Source: Elymus sibiricus (lineage: Eukaryota > Streptophyta > Magnoliopsida > Poales > Poaceae). Taken from it: 64,000 bases of DNA. Numbering within the stretch: the first letter of the stretch is position 1; each line of letters opens with the position of its first letter. Where the stretch lies: the NCBI GenBank assembly GCA_039707655.1, contig CM077665.1, positions 139,067,148 to 139,131,147 on the forward strand. The letters are read 5' to 3'. Positions 21,654 to 32,576 of this stretch are shown here, in pieces. A program made the position numbers and the translations under genes. Below the pieces are notes generated by a model. That model did no database searches. It had not been told where the DNA came from and saw only the letters and a program-made list of their open reading frames with translations.

Positions 21654-22321
21654 TAATACAGGTACCGCTGGGCACGCGTGAGCTGTTCTCTGAAAAGGAT
21701 TCAGAATTTCCGACGCATCCATATTTGGTCAGTCAGGTCTCTCAAGTGCCAATTGCCAAATCTTCTTTTTGCTTCTAGTGATTTGTACAAATATGTGGAC
21801 ATCAAGGATGTGTTGTGGAGACAGTTACTGTCTCTTCTTTTCTTGTCTTGTGGATAAGAGATATGCAGTGTTATTGGGCATTCTTTCTGGATGACTTAAC
21901 TGCCCTGTAGAGTCAATATTTGGGTGGCTTCGGTCTCTACTACCTGGTCGTGAATACGTAGTGTTTTTTTGGGCTGGCAGCACTCTGGAAATCTTGCAAC
22001 GTCGTTGTATTCTACCTGAAAAGAAACATCACACTTTGGTTGCAAATTTTTAACGTTGTTTTCTACAGCAGCAAATTTGTAATGGTGTTACCTGTCTGCA
22101 ATGTAGAGAAGTCATCACCGCGTTTTTTTACTGCTGTGGTGTCGAGTGTTGGTCGATCAGCCGATGGCTGTGTTAAAATCCCTTTTGGGTGCTCTGTGCA
22201 TCGAGAGTTCAGTTTAGAAGCTCTGTTAAGCTGTTGGATTCTCTTCCGCAGTTTTTCAGTGAAAATTGTGGTTCGGGTTACTCTGTATTTCGACTGCTCA
22301 ATTCGAAAGGAGCTGTATAGA
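21654..22321 (+). other. 3' flank of NLR-A, duplicated downstream of NLR-B
   Basis: No gene. The stretch about 21865-22010 (TATTGGGCATTCTTTCTGG, GGGTGGCTTCGGTCTCTAC, AATCTTGCAACGTCGTTGTAT) aligns with about 30820-31040 downstream of NLR-B, so the duplicated unit extends past the gene. Open frames at 22040-22372 show no domain. Confidence 0.6.
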
Positions 22322-22610
22322 GAAGTTTGTGGAGAGGGCAATGTGGGGTGGATTCGACGTTCCGAGGTTTGACTACAATAAGTTCTTGCACTACTTCTCT
22401 AATGAGGAGGGGGTGGCGATGTTTGAGGAAGTTGGAAGACGACTGAGGGAAACAAGGATTGTTGATCTTGGTGGCATCTTTCTAACCTACGGCGAGAGGA
22501 TGGCCACAAGGAATAGGAGGAGAGCGAATGGATATATGACAGCTGGTCATGATTATAGTTGCTTATCATCGTCTCATAGTCAGAGCTGGGAGCTTGTGAT
22601 GTGTGATATC
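22322..22610 (+). pseudogene. 3' fragment of the PPR gene (duplicate)
   Basis: From AAGTTTGTGGAGAGGGCAAT the sequence encodes KFVERAMWGGFDVPRFDYNK.. through GERMATRNRRR, closely matching the last ~95 codons of the PPR gene at 16204-16488. The upstream 420 codons are absent. It marks the 5' edge of the second PPR-NLR block and cannot make a PPR protein. Confidence 0.92.
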
Positions 22611-22731
22611 ATAGAAGTTGTAGATGATGTAGTTTGGAGTAATAGAGAAATACCTATTGCTCTTTTGTTTTGGTAAGTGTTTTTTAGGCATGGTTTTAGG
22701 AGCTTGTTGTATAGTTAATTATAGGTTCTGG

Positions 22732-22992
22732 ATACACTCCCTCCGTTCCTAAATATAAGTCTTTTTAGAGATTCCATTATGGACTACATACGGAGCAAAA
22801 TGAGTGAATCTACACTCTAAAGTACATTTATATACTCCCTCCGTTTCAAAATAAGTGTCGGAGATTTAGTACTAAATTAGTACAAATTTTGTACTAGATC
22901 AACGACACTTATTTTGGGATAGAGGGAGTACATCCGTATGTAGTCTGTAGTGTAATCTCTTAAAAGACTTATATTTAGGAACGGAGGGAGTA
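22732..22992. mobile_element. Stowaway MITE (outer), interrupted by another Stowaway
   Basis: The left arm reads CTCCCTCCGTTCCTAAATAT and the right arm ATATTTAGGAACGGAGGGAG, both bordering TA. Internal GAGATTCCATTATGGAC and ACGGAGCAAAATGAGTG match the MITE at 4724-4888. The element is split at 22833-22930 by a second MITE. Confidence 0.93.
22833..22930. mobile_element. Stowaway MITE (inner, nested)
   Basis: TA is followed by CTCCCTCCGTTTCAAAATAAG, with a complementary right end CTTATTTTGGGATAGAGGGAG and TA. It is a different, shorter subfamily (GTGTCG..CGACAC arms) inserted inside the outer MITE. Confidence 0.93.
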
Positions 22993-23299
22993 GATGGGAT
23001 CATGCTATTTTGTTCAAAATTTTGGAAGAACTACCCTGGAAAGTGGAAGCCCGGACGGATCAACAGGATTGTCATGCTAGCATTTTGATTTCTTCTTCTA
23101 CATAGTTCTCTTTTACTCTCAATCATCATGTGCTCTTTTTTACTTTCAGGCACTTATCTACTGGCAGCACTAGCAATGGTTAGTGTGTCCATTTGTTCCA
23201 TAATATTTTTCACATTCTTTTACCGTCATGATATGATAAGCTGCGAGGATAACTGCCAAGATTGAGCATTTCAGCTGAAGTAGAGTCCATGTCTTGCAG
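22993..23299 (+). other. Spacer upstream of repeat copy 3
   Basis: No gene or element boundary seen; AT-rich. Confidence 0.4.
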
Positions 23300-23960
23300 T
23301 CTGACTGCCTAGGAGTGAAGCCATCACTTAATTACAAGTAAAAAAACAGAAACTGGTAAGAATTCTCATTCATTACGGCGTTAAGAGTATCCAGCTAATA
23401 TGCAATCTATAATTCTATATGTAGCAATATTTGTAATTTTCTTTGAATTAGAATTTTCAAACGGTTCTTCAAAACATAATATTTGAATGAGCAGACTTTC
23501 TTGAACTAGGAATATTTCAAGTTAAAATTTTCACCTATATATACCTTATTTGCGATTGATCACATTTAAGTTGTTCAAATAATTACTGCACGAAGATTTG
23601 CCCTTCACCTTTTGCTTCCACGGAACAAAAATAAAAGGACATCAAGTGAATAGAATTTGAAGTCGCATCTGTCAATATAAATCAGGTTCTACCGAAGAAT
23701 ACATGGAGCCAATGTCCAAACAAAATGTGTTGATCTATGTTGTCATTTTGAGGTTATATTTGTTAGTATCATTTCTTAGGAAAGATAGTGTACTTAACTA
23801 GGACAAAGATATAAGAAACCAGAAACCATCAAAACTAAGAATATTAAACTAAACACACCGTCGAACCTTGTGTAAGTCAACTCTTCGGGAAGGCAACCTT
23901 CACCTGCTCGTCCTTTTTGAATACATGGGACAGTCAGTACCACAGTAACTTTTCATAAAA
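23300..23960 (+). repeat. NLR-upstream repeat, copy 3
   Basis: A diverged copy of 17420-18043. It shares GTGAAGCCATCACTTA, CTGGTAAGAATTCTCATTC, TTCTTCAAAACATAATAT and GACAGTCAGTACCACAGTAA in the same order. It lies about 220 bp upstream of the NLR-B ATG. Confidence 0.7.
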
Positions 23961-26893
23961 AAATATAGGGTGCTTTTGTTGACTAGATCCCTCCTCGAGG
24001 TGGCGAGGAGCTTGCTTAGTTGCATTTGTGATGCCTTTTGCCCTTGTTGCTTCAGCTGCAGATACAGGAAAGTTAACAGCACAACACATACCAAAGAGAG
24101 GGGAAGAACTGAGGCTCTGTTTAGATCAGTGACTTGTGTAGTCTCCGTCAACCTCACGTTGGTACTTGATAGAGAGATGGAGCGTGCCGTTGTTACTGCC
24201 AGTGGGGGTGCCATCAACATACTGCTATGTAAGCTGGGCGCAATGCTCATCCAAGAAGCACAGCTCCTTGGGGGCTTCCGAGGTAAGTTGCAATACATGA
24301 AGGATGAGCTGGAAAGCATGACAGCCTTCCTCCAGGATGTTGCTGAGAGGGAAAATAGTAGCAGGCAGGTCAAGATTTGGATGAAACAGGTCCGCGAGGT
24401 TGCGTACGATGTTGAGGATTGTGTCGATGAGTTTACATATCACATTGGCAGCAACACGAGTGGTTCTGGCCTTGCTGAGCTCTTTCACAGATGCATTTGT
24501 TTCCTGCGAACTGTCAAGGTCCGGCGTCAGATTGCCAAACAAATCCAAGAACTGAAAATGCGTGCCATGAGTATCAGTGAGCGAAACTCTAGGTAATTGG
24601 GTTTCTCTTCCTCAAATACTTGCACCCACATTGCGGAACATCCTGGCATTTACCCTATGATTTTCGCTAAAATCGAACCATGAGAAATGTGGTAGCAGGG
24701 GGGATTTTGATTGTGTGTCTCTGTGAAAACATAGACGGTTCATTCGACTGTTGCAATTACGTTGCTAGAATTGGCCACATTCGCCTGATAACACGAGTAA
24801 GAATTGCTCGTACCTTCTCTCGAACACGCACCTGACGGCGTGCCATTTTGTATTGGAAGCAAGCGTCGAAATTATGCAAATAAGTATTGCTCGTTACCAT
24901 TGGTTGTTTGAAACTTAGTACTAGTTACAGGGTGTCTTTGTTCTGAAAAATTTACCAGGCATTTTCCTCTTGCCCGTCACCTATGTATTGAACTGTGGCA
25001 ATAATTTCCAAACTCTTTCTGCAGGTACAGTGGTAATCATCTCATCTCCAGAGCAGAAGGGACATTTGCTGCACAACCAGCACCAGCTAATATTGTTTCT
25101 CTCGATGCCCGTACTCCCGCATTCCTCCCAGATATAACTCAGCTTGTGGGCATTGAAGCACGTCAAAGTGATCTCCTTAAGTAGTTGGTGGATGAAAGTG
25201 TAAAACAATTACTGGTGATGTCTATATCTGGCTTTGGTGGTTTGGGCAAGACAACTCTTGCTATGACAGCATATCAAACAGCAGTTTCAAGCTTCCAGTG
25301 TCAAGCTTTTGTAACTGTATCCCAGAAATTTGATGTCAAGGCTCTCGTACGGGACATTCTTCGGCAAATTATCCAACCAGTAGATCGAAATGGCCCAATA
25401 TCTACAGAGGACCCACTCAAAGGCATGGAAGAATGGGATGCGGGACAACTTGCAAACATACTAAGTCAGCATCTAGAAGAGAAGAGGTATCTTATTGTTC
25501 TTGATGATATATGGACCATCTCAGCCTGGGAAGATATTCGATATTTTCTGCCTAACTCGCATACTGGGAGCAGAATAGTTGTTACCACAAGAAGTAAAAC
25601 TGTAGCACAAGCATGCTGCCTTGATGAGCATGACAGAGCTTATGAAATTGAACCACTCACAGGAAGTGAATCTAGTGAGTTATTTTTAATGAGATTATTC
25701 GGTAATCGGGATAATTGCCCAATTGCCTTGACAGAGATTTCACAGAAGATCTTGGGAAAATGTGGTGGTATACCGTTGGCCATTGTCAGTATTGCAGGTC
25801 TTTTGGCTAGCACGTCGGTGCACAGTTATGATCACTGGGAGAAGATTTATAATGCTCTTGGTTTTGAGCTTGAAACAAGCCCATGGCTTGAAAAACTGAA
25901 GAAAATTCTTGAGCTTAGCTACAATGCCCTTCCTTACCATTTGAAAACCTGTTTCTTATATTTATGCACATACCCGGAGGCTCATAAGATCAGAAGGAAA
26001 AGTGTATTGAGGCGATGGATAGCAGAACGCTTCGTGACCGCAAAGCGTGGATTAACTGCCTTAGAGGTGGCTGAGAATTATTTCGATGAATTACTCAACA
26101 GGGGCATTGTTCACCCAGTTGACATGAGCTTTGATGGAAAGGTCAAGACTTTCCGGGTTCATGATTTAATGCTAGAGATCATTCTTACAAAATCAATTGA
26201 AGATAATTTCATCACATTGATAGGTGAAAAACATACTTTAGCTCCACAAGAGAAGATCCGGAGGCTATCTATTCACTGTGGAAATAACAAATATATTGCC
26301 ACAAGAAAAATGGTAAGCCATGTCCGATCCTTCAGCATATTTGCCAATGGAGAAATGTTACAGTTTGCTTGGATGAAGCTGCTGAGGATATTGGACCTAG
26401 AAAATTGTGAAATTGCCAGGAATGGGAATGTGGAAAGTATATGTACACTGTTTCAGTTGGAATACGTCAGTCTCAGAAATACATTTGTCACCCAACTCCC
26501 CATGCAAATAGGAAACCTGAAGAAATTGGTGACACTGGATGTAAGGGATACGGGCATCAAGCATTTGCCTCCTCAGATTATTCATCTGCCAAATTTGTCA
26601 AACCTACTTGGAGGGAGAAGAGCCTACAACTACAGTGGTTTGTATCCCATTTCCGACTTTTGGGGAGTGCACATCCCTGACAAGCTTGGCAATTTAGAAA
26701 TGTTTACAACCCTTGCACAAATAGAGATCACATACTCTACTTCCTGTTACATATCTGAACTGGGGAGACTTTCAGAGTTGAGGAAGCTAGGAGTAATGAT
26801 GTTTGTCGATGATGACTTGAGCTGGACGTCCTTGATCTCTGCCATTGCAAAGCTTAGCAGCTGCCTTCGGTCACTGCTCATTTGGCGACCTGA

Positions 26894-29800
26894 CAACAAC
26901 AACAACAACAACAACAAAGCCTTTAGTCCCAAACAAGTTGGGGTAGGCTAGAGGTGAAACCCATAAGATCTCGCGACCAACTCATGGTTCTGGCACATGG
27001 ATAGCAAGCTTCCACGCACCCCTGTCCATGGCTAGTTCTTTGGTGATGCTCCAATCCTTCAGGTCTCTCTTTACGGACTCTTCCCATGTCAAGTTCGGTC
27101 TACCCCGGCCTCTTTTGACATTATCAGCACGCTTTAGCCGTCCGCTATGTACTGGGGTTTCTGGAGGCCTGCGCTGAATATGTCCAAACCATCTCAGACG
27201 ATGTTGGACAAGCTTCTCTTCAATTGGCGCTACCCCAACTCTATCTCGTATATCATCATTCCGAATTCGGTCCTTCCTTGTGTGGCCACACATCCATCTC
27301 AACATGCGCATCTCCGCCACACCTAACTATTGCACATGTCGCTTTTTAGTCCGCCAACACTCAGCGCCATACAACATTGCGGGTCGAACCGCCGTCCTAT
27401 AGAACTTGCCTTTTAGCTTTTGTGGCACCCTCTTGTCACAGAGAATGCTAGAAGCTTGGCGCCACTTCATTCATCCGGCTTTAATTCGATGGTTCACATC
27501 TTCATCGATATCCCCATCCTTCTGCAACATTGACCCCAAATATCGAAAGGTGTCCTTCTGCGGCACCACCTGCCCATCAAGGCTAACATCCTCCTCCTCC
27601 TCGTGCCTAGTAGTACCGAAAGCGCACCTCATGTACTCGGTTTTAGTCCTACTAAGTCTAAAACCTTTCGATTCCAAAGTTTGCCTCCATAACTCCAACT
27701 TCCTGTTGACCCCCGTCCGACTCTCATCGACTAGCACCACATCGTCCGCAAAGAGCATACACCATGGGATATCTCCTTGTATATCCCTTGTGACCTCATC
27801 CATCACCAAGGAAAAAAGATAAGGGCTCAAAGCTGACCCTTGATGCAGTCCTATCTTAATCGGGAAGTCATCAGTGTCGCCATCACTTGTTCGAACACTT
27901 GTCACAACATTATCGTACATGTCCTTGATGAGGGTAATGTACTTTGTTGGGACTTTGTGTTTCTCCAAGGCCCACCACATAACATTCCGCGGTATCTTAT
28001 CATAGGCCTTCTCCAAGTCAATGAACACCATATGCAGGTCCTTCTTTTGCTCCCTATATCTCTCCATAAGTTGTCGTACCAAGAAAATGGCTTCCATGGT
28101 CGACCTCCCAGGCATGAAACCAAACTGATTTTTGGTCACGCTTGTCATTCTTCTTAAGCGGTGCTCAATGACTCTCTCCCATAGCTTCATTGTATGGCTC
28201 ACCAGTTTAATTCCACGGTAATTAGTACAACTCTGAACATCCCCCTTGTTCTTGAAGATTGGTACTAATATACTCCGTCTCCATACTTCTGGCATCTTGT
28301 TTGCCCGAAAAATGAGGTTGAAAAGTTTGGTTAGCCATACTATCGCTATGTCCCCGAGGCCTCTCCACACCTCAATGGGGATACAATCAGGGCCCATCGC
28401 CTTGCCTCCTTTCATCCTCTTCAAAGCCTCCTTGACCTCCGACTCCTGGATTCGCCGCACAAAAAGCCTGCTAGTATCAGCAAAGGAGTCGTCCAGATCA
28501 ATGGTAGAGCTCTCACTCTCCCCATTGAATAGCTTGTCAAAGTACTCCCGCCATCTATGCTTAATCTCCTCGTTCTTCACCAGGAGTTGATCTGCTCCGT
28601 CCTTGATGCACTTGATTTGGTCAACATCCCTCGTCTTCCTCTCTCGGATCTTGGCCATCTTATAGATGTCCCTTTCGCCTTCCTTCGTGTCTAACCGTTG
28701 ATAGAGGTCCTCATACGCCCGGCCCCTTGCTTCACTCACAGCTCGCTTTGCGGCCTTCTTTGCCATCTTGTACTTCTCTATGTTGTCTGCACTCCTATCC
28801 AGATATAGGCGTCTGAAACACTCTTTCTTCTCCTTAATTGCCTTCTGGACATCATCGTTCCACCACCAGGTATCTTTAGCTTCTCTTCTACTTCCCCTGG
28901 ACACTCCAAACTCCTCTGAGGCCACCTTACGAATGCAAGTCGCCATCTTCATCCACATGTTGTCTACATCACCTCCTTCCTCCCAAGGGCCCTCCTTAAT
29001 GACCCTCTCCTTGAACACCTGAGCTACCTCCCCCTTGAGCTTCCACCACTTCGTTCTAGCGACTTTGGCACGCTTGTCCCGCTGGACACGAATCCGAAAG
29101 CGGAGGTCAGCAACCACAAGCTTATGCTGAGGGACAACACTCTCTCCAGGTATCACCTTACAGTCTAGGCATGCACGCCTGTCTTCTCTTCTCGAGAGGA
29201 TGAAATCAATCTGGCTAGAGTGTTGCCCACTACTGTAAGTCACTAGATGTGATTCTCTCTTCTTAAAGAGGGTGTTAGCTATGATCATGTTGTAGGCTAG
29301 CGCAAAGCTTAAGACATCTTCTCCTTGGTTCCTGATGCCATAGCCAAAACCCCCATGCACCCCTTCAAAACCTGTGTTAGATGTGCCCACGTGGCCATTG
29401 AGGTCTCCTCCTATGAAGAGCCTCTCGCCAATCGGTACACTCCTAACCATGTCCTCTAGGCCTTCCCAGAACTCCCTCTTGGTGTTCTCATTGTGGCCTA
29501 CTTGCGGGGCATACACGCTGATAACGTTGAGAACTAAGTCCCCAACTACCAGCTTGACCAGGATAATCCGATCCCCACGTCTCTTGACGTCTACCACTCC
29601 ATCTTTGAGGCTCTTGCTGATCAAGATGCCTACTCCATTTCTGTTTGCAACCGTCCCCGTGTACTACAGTTTGAAGCCGGTACCCTCCACCTCCTTCGCC
29701 TTTTGTCCCCTCCATTTGGTCTCTTGGACGCAAAGGATATCAACGCCTCTCCTCACCGCGGTATCAACTACCTCCCGAAGCTTACCTGTCAGAGACCCTA

Positions 29801-29956
29801 CGTTCCAGCTACCTAAGCGAATCCTCCTAGGCTCGGCTAGCTTCCTTACCCTTCGCACTCATCGAGTCAAATGCGAAGACCCTTGCTCAATTTCCACTAC
29901 ACCCGGGCGCCGATGTAGCGCGCCACTAAGGATGCGACGACCCGATCCTCGCTCAC
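26894..29956 (-). mobile_element. RTE-type non-LTR retrotransposon inserted in NLR-B
   Basis: Minus-oriented. Its 3' end is a (TTG)8 simple repeat (CAA on the plus strand, 26894-26917), as in many RTE elements, and its 5' end lies near 29956. It has a single ORF with apurinic-type endonuclease and RT. The length of ~3.06 kb is close to full length for this type. No clear target-site duplication flanks it; a short deletion of NLR sequence accompanies the insertion. Confidence 0.9.
26982..29858 (-). pseudogene. RTE endonuclease-reverse transcriptase ORF with three stops
   Basis: Order along the minus strand: endonuclease (RLGSWNVGSLTGK, VQETKW, GGDLNGHVG, SQIDFILSRR); RT fingers (NYRGIKLVSHTMKLWE, NQFGFMPGRST); RT palm (FIDLEKAYDKIPR, GLHQGSALSPYLF, FADDVVLVDES); and the C-terminal HRLRWFGHIQRRP. 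In-frame stops occur at 29664-29666, 27471-27473 and near 27330. The first two sit where family members carry Trp (TGG to TAG or TGA), as expected from cytosine deamination of methylated DNA. Catalytic Asp pairs are retained. The protein would nick DNA and reverse-transcribe its own RNA. Confidence 0.9.
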
Positions 29957-30558
29957 TTCAAGATTCTTGATACACTGTCCAGGCCACCAATGTTTCTAAA
30001 AAGCTTAAACCTCAGAGGCAAGTTGGGACAGCTGCCAGAATGGATTGGTTCGCTCGCGAATCTCACTGAGTTGACACTTCGTGCCACCGAACTGGAATCT
30101 GAGGAGCACCTGAGAGTTCTCGCGCGGTTGCCAAGCCTACTGTACCTCAGGTTGCATCACGGTGCGTACACCGGAACAGAATTCACGGTGTCTGCATCAG
30201 AATTCCCAGGGCTCAAACTGCTTGCCATCCACCTTGGCAAATTCCAGGCATTGAACCTGAGGTTTGAAGAAGGCGCTGTAACTAAGCTCCAGAGGCTCGA
30301 GCTGTCTTTCCTTCTACAAGCTTCCATCCGGCAGCCTTCAGGTATCAGTTTTCTTCCGAGTCTCCAGGAGGTATTGGTCCATGCCGAGCCGGACAATACC
30401 TCGGAAGGCATGGTGCGCTTTTTGGCGGATGAAGCTAGCAGGAACCCTAACCAACCCACTGTAACTTTCAAGGCAAAACAATGGAAGCCAACTAGGTTGA
30501 GGACGGATCACAGGGGAAACCTCTGGTTTTATAATAGGGACCGTACCGCGCATGTGTA

Positions 30559-30986
30559 AGCTCTGTCCTGCATGAGTTTCAGAGTACACGGTATGTTCAT
30601 CCAAATGTTGGGTAGCTACTCCGTTAAATCATTTTCTTCTTGCTGTCGTGGTAATCTGTAGAAAAATGAGAGTCTGATGTTTACGGCGGCAGCTTGAGGC
30701 GATTGCCGTTGGCAAGTTGTTCTTGAGGCAGTTAACCATCTCTTATTTTTCATCAAGGATATGGTCTTGAGACAGTTAACCGTCTCTTAGTTTCTTGTGC
30801 AATGAATCAAGATATTTGCAGTATTATTGGGTGTCCTTTGTGGGTGGCCAACTGGCCTGTAGTACTAGAATCTACTACCTCCGTCCCATAATATAAAAAC
30901 GTTTTTCATTATGGGAAGGAGGGAGTATATCTGGGTGGCTCGGTCTCTGCTATCTTGTCGTGAAAGGATGCATACGTTACTTTGGG
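30559..30986 (+). other. 3' flank of NLR-B
   Basis: Non-coding, homologous to the flank of NLR-A at about 21660-22010. It contains a small MITE at 30873-30927 absent from the copy-A flank. Confidence 0.6.
30873..30927. mobile_element. Very short Stowaway MITE (55 bp)
   Basis: TA, then CTACCTCCGTCCCATAAT; the right end is ATTATGGGAAGGAGGGAG, then TA. It interrupts sequence that is continuous in the paralogous flank at about 21918, so it inserted after the duplication. Confidence 0.85.
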
Positions 30987-31448
30987 TCAGCAGCAGCACT
31001 GCTGGTGCTGGATCATCTCGAAATCTCGCAACGCCATTGTATCGACATCATCTCGAAACATCTGCAACTTCGTCTTGATCTCATCCACGATCACTTTGCT
31101 TGGGCCTGAGGTATGGTTCTTCAGTGTGTTTACGGTCGCAGCACAATCTGTAGCAATCTGAACTCTCTGAAGATTCAAATCGAGCGCCAAGGACAGTCCT
31201 TCACTGCAAGCCATTGCTTCTAACTTCTCTGGGTTAATTAAGTCTTGCATCACCACCGCTGACGCACCCAGAAAAAGACCGGTATACTCACGGCATACCA
31301 CCCCGATTGCACCTCTTTCAGAGTTACGAGCTAACGCCGCGTCCACATGCACCTTTGCCCAGCCCCAGCCTGCTGAAGGTGCAGTCCACCTGTTCATCCG
31401 CTGCCTTGAAGGCTCCTGGCTCGACCGGTTCACTAACCTGTGCCTCAT
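30987..31448 (-). pseudogene. RNase H-like fragment of a LINE
   Basis: A 153-codon minus-strand frame with WAKVHVDAALARNSERGAIG, LEAMACSEGLSLALDL and IATDCAATVNTL matches the RNase H-like (RVT_3) domain at the C-terminus of plant LINE ORF2. No RT is next to it. Its terminal part (about 30987-31040) is also present in the NLR-A flank, so the fragment predates the duplication. Confidence 0.7.
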
Positions 31449-31932
31449 CGGTACGAGCTCATGATCAGAGATATACAGTATTTGTTAGTAAAGCACACCG
31501 TCGAGTGCGGCGACTGGTACTACTGCTCATGTATAGCTTTCCTTCGTACGTATCCACCATATAGATGTCAGCCGATCCTCTCCTTTTTATGTCGCTCAAC
31601 ACACACTCTCGTCAGGTGGAAGACAAAGTTCAGAGAGGGTTTTTTTTGCTGCCAAACTTGCGCAGCTTTTCTGTATATTCTTCCTCCTTTTATTCAGCTT
31701 ACAACAGATACAAAGGAAGAGGTGGAGGGCTGCGCGCGACACGATCCGTTCTGATCGTGCCATCCCACGACCTGGTATTGCGGCGCGCATCAACACCCTC
31801 CCGGGCTACAACTACGGAACTGAAAGAAACAAAGTCTGAACTAGACTGCTAACTGAAGAAACGAGAAAATAGCGAAGGACACATCTGTGCACTAGATTAC
31901 TAGCTAACAAATCACTCCCTAATTTTGTGCAC
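31449..31932 (-). other. Non-coding, possible 3' region or LTR of the Copia remnant
   Basis: On the minus strand it follows the Copia stop and contains an AATAAAAGG polyadenylation-like motif near 31690 and GC-rich GATGCGCGCCGC. This would suit a Copia 3' untranslated/LTR region, but LTR borders could not be fixed. Confidence 0.35.
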
Positions 31933-32236
31933 CTACTTTATTTCGACCACCCGGAGCTTAGTACGTAGTTCCTGAAACTTGACTCGAGCCAGCGCCTTAG
32001 TCAATGTGTCAGCAATCTGATCTTCAGTCCGGAGATATTTCACTTCAGTTTGCCTCTTCTCAACACACTCCCGTATCGTATGAACTGGTATCGAAGTTCA
32101 ATGTGCTTACTCCTGTCGTGGAACACAGGATTCTTGCTGAGAGCAATCACAGACTTGTTGTCGACCTTCAGAGTAAAGCAGGAGGGCTCCTATTCCTTCA
32201 GTTCACCAATGAGTCGTGCGAGCCATAGACCCTGGC
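31933..32236 (-). pseudogene. Copia RNase H fragment
   Basis: The minus-strand reading VDNKSVIALSKNPVFHDRSK, IRECVEKRQTEVKYLRTED, QIADTLTKALARVKFQELRT, stop at 31933-31935, is the end of a Ty1/Copia polyprotein. Only about 95 codons remain, with one internal stop. Confidence 0.85.
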
Positions 32237-32237
32237 A

Positions 32238-32576
32238 GAGTAAATAGCAAAAAACTACCACATTATGGGCTAGGGTACAAAAAACTACCCGTTTTCTTAA
32301 TTTTCTAATAAACTATCACAAATTTGGTTGCCTGTTCCAAAAAACACTAATGACTCAATGATTAAAATTTAATCCGGATTATGACATGGCGGGCCCATCC
32401 GTAAGCGTTGACTGTTACCGCCTTTAGTGCTGACTGTTAAATTGACAAGAGGCCTACATGTCATCCACTGAGAAACAAATCCAGCGCATTAGTTAGAATA
32501 AAAAAGGAGAGTCAAGGAAACCACCCATCCTCTCGATTCACATCACCGCCGCCAACTGCTCGCTCGCAAGCACGAC
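32238..32576 (+). mobile_element. Truncated Mutator-like element end
   Basis: It begins GAGTAAATAGCAAAAAACTA, closely resembling the terminus of the MULE at 6028 (GAGTAAATTGCCAAAAACCA), followed by GC-rich CATGGCGGGCCC. No opposite end is present in the window. It is cut at 32577 by an LTR. Confidence 0.7.

Larger units (their letters stand above)
24177..30558 (+). pseudogene. CC-NB-LRR receptor, NLR copy B, nonsense-mutated and split by a LINE
   Basis: Exon 1 (24177-24592) is intact: MERAVVTASGGAIN, KDELESMTAFLQD, AYDVEDCVDEF. Exon 2 starts at 25025 after TTTCTGCAG. TAG at 25182-25184 replaces the Trp codon that copy A has before LVDE. Thereafter P-loop GFGGLGKTT, LIVLDDIW, CGGIPLA, VHD and LRRs read openly to 26893. 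There an RTE-type LINE (26894-29956) interrupts an LRR; the rest resumes at 29957 and ends at 30558. About 13 bp present in copy A at the insertion point are missing. Apart from the stop and the insertion the coding frame is well kept, so inactivation looks recent. A GTG or ATG downstream of the stop could at most give a CC-less NB fragment. Confidence 0.9.

Noticed and set aside
22040..22372. 110-codon plus-strand frame bridging the NLR-A flank and PPR fragment
   Set aside because: It enters the PPR fragment in the wrong frame and has no domain.
25021..25030. Possibility that the NLR-B stop at 25182 is removed by a different intron
   Set aside because: The intron end at TTTCTGCAG (25024) matches NLR-A exactly and the stop lies well inside the homologous exon.
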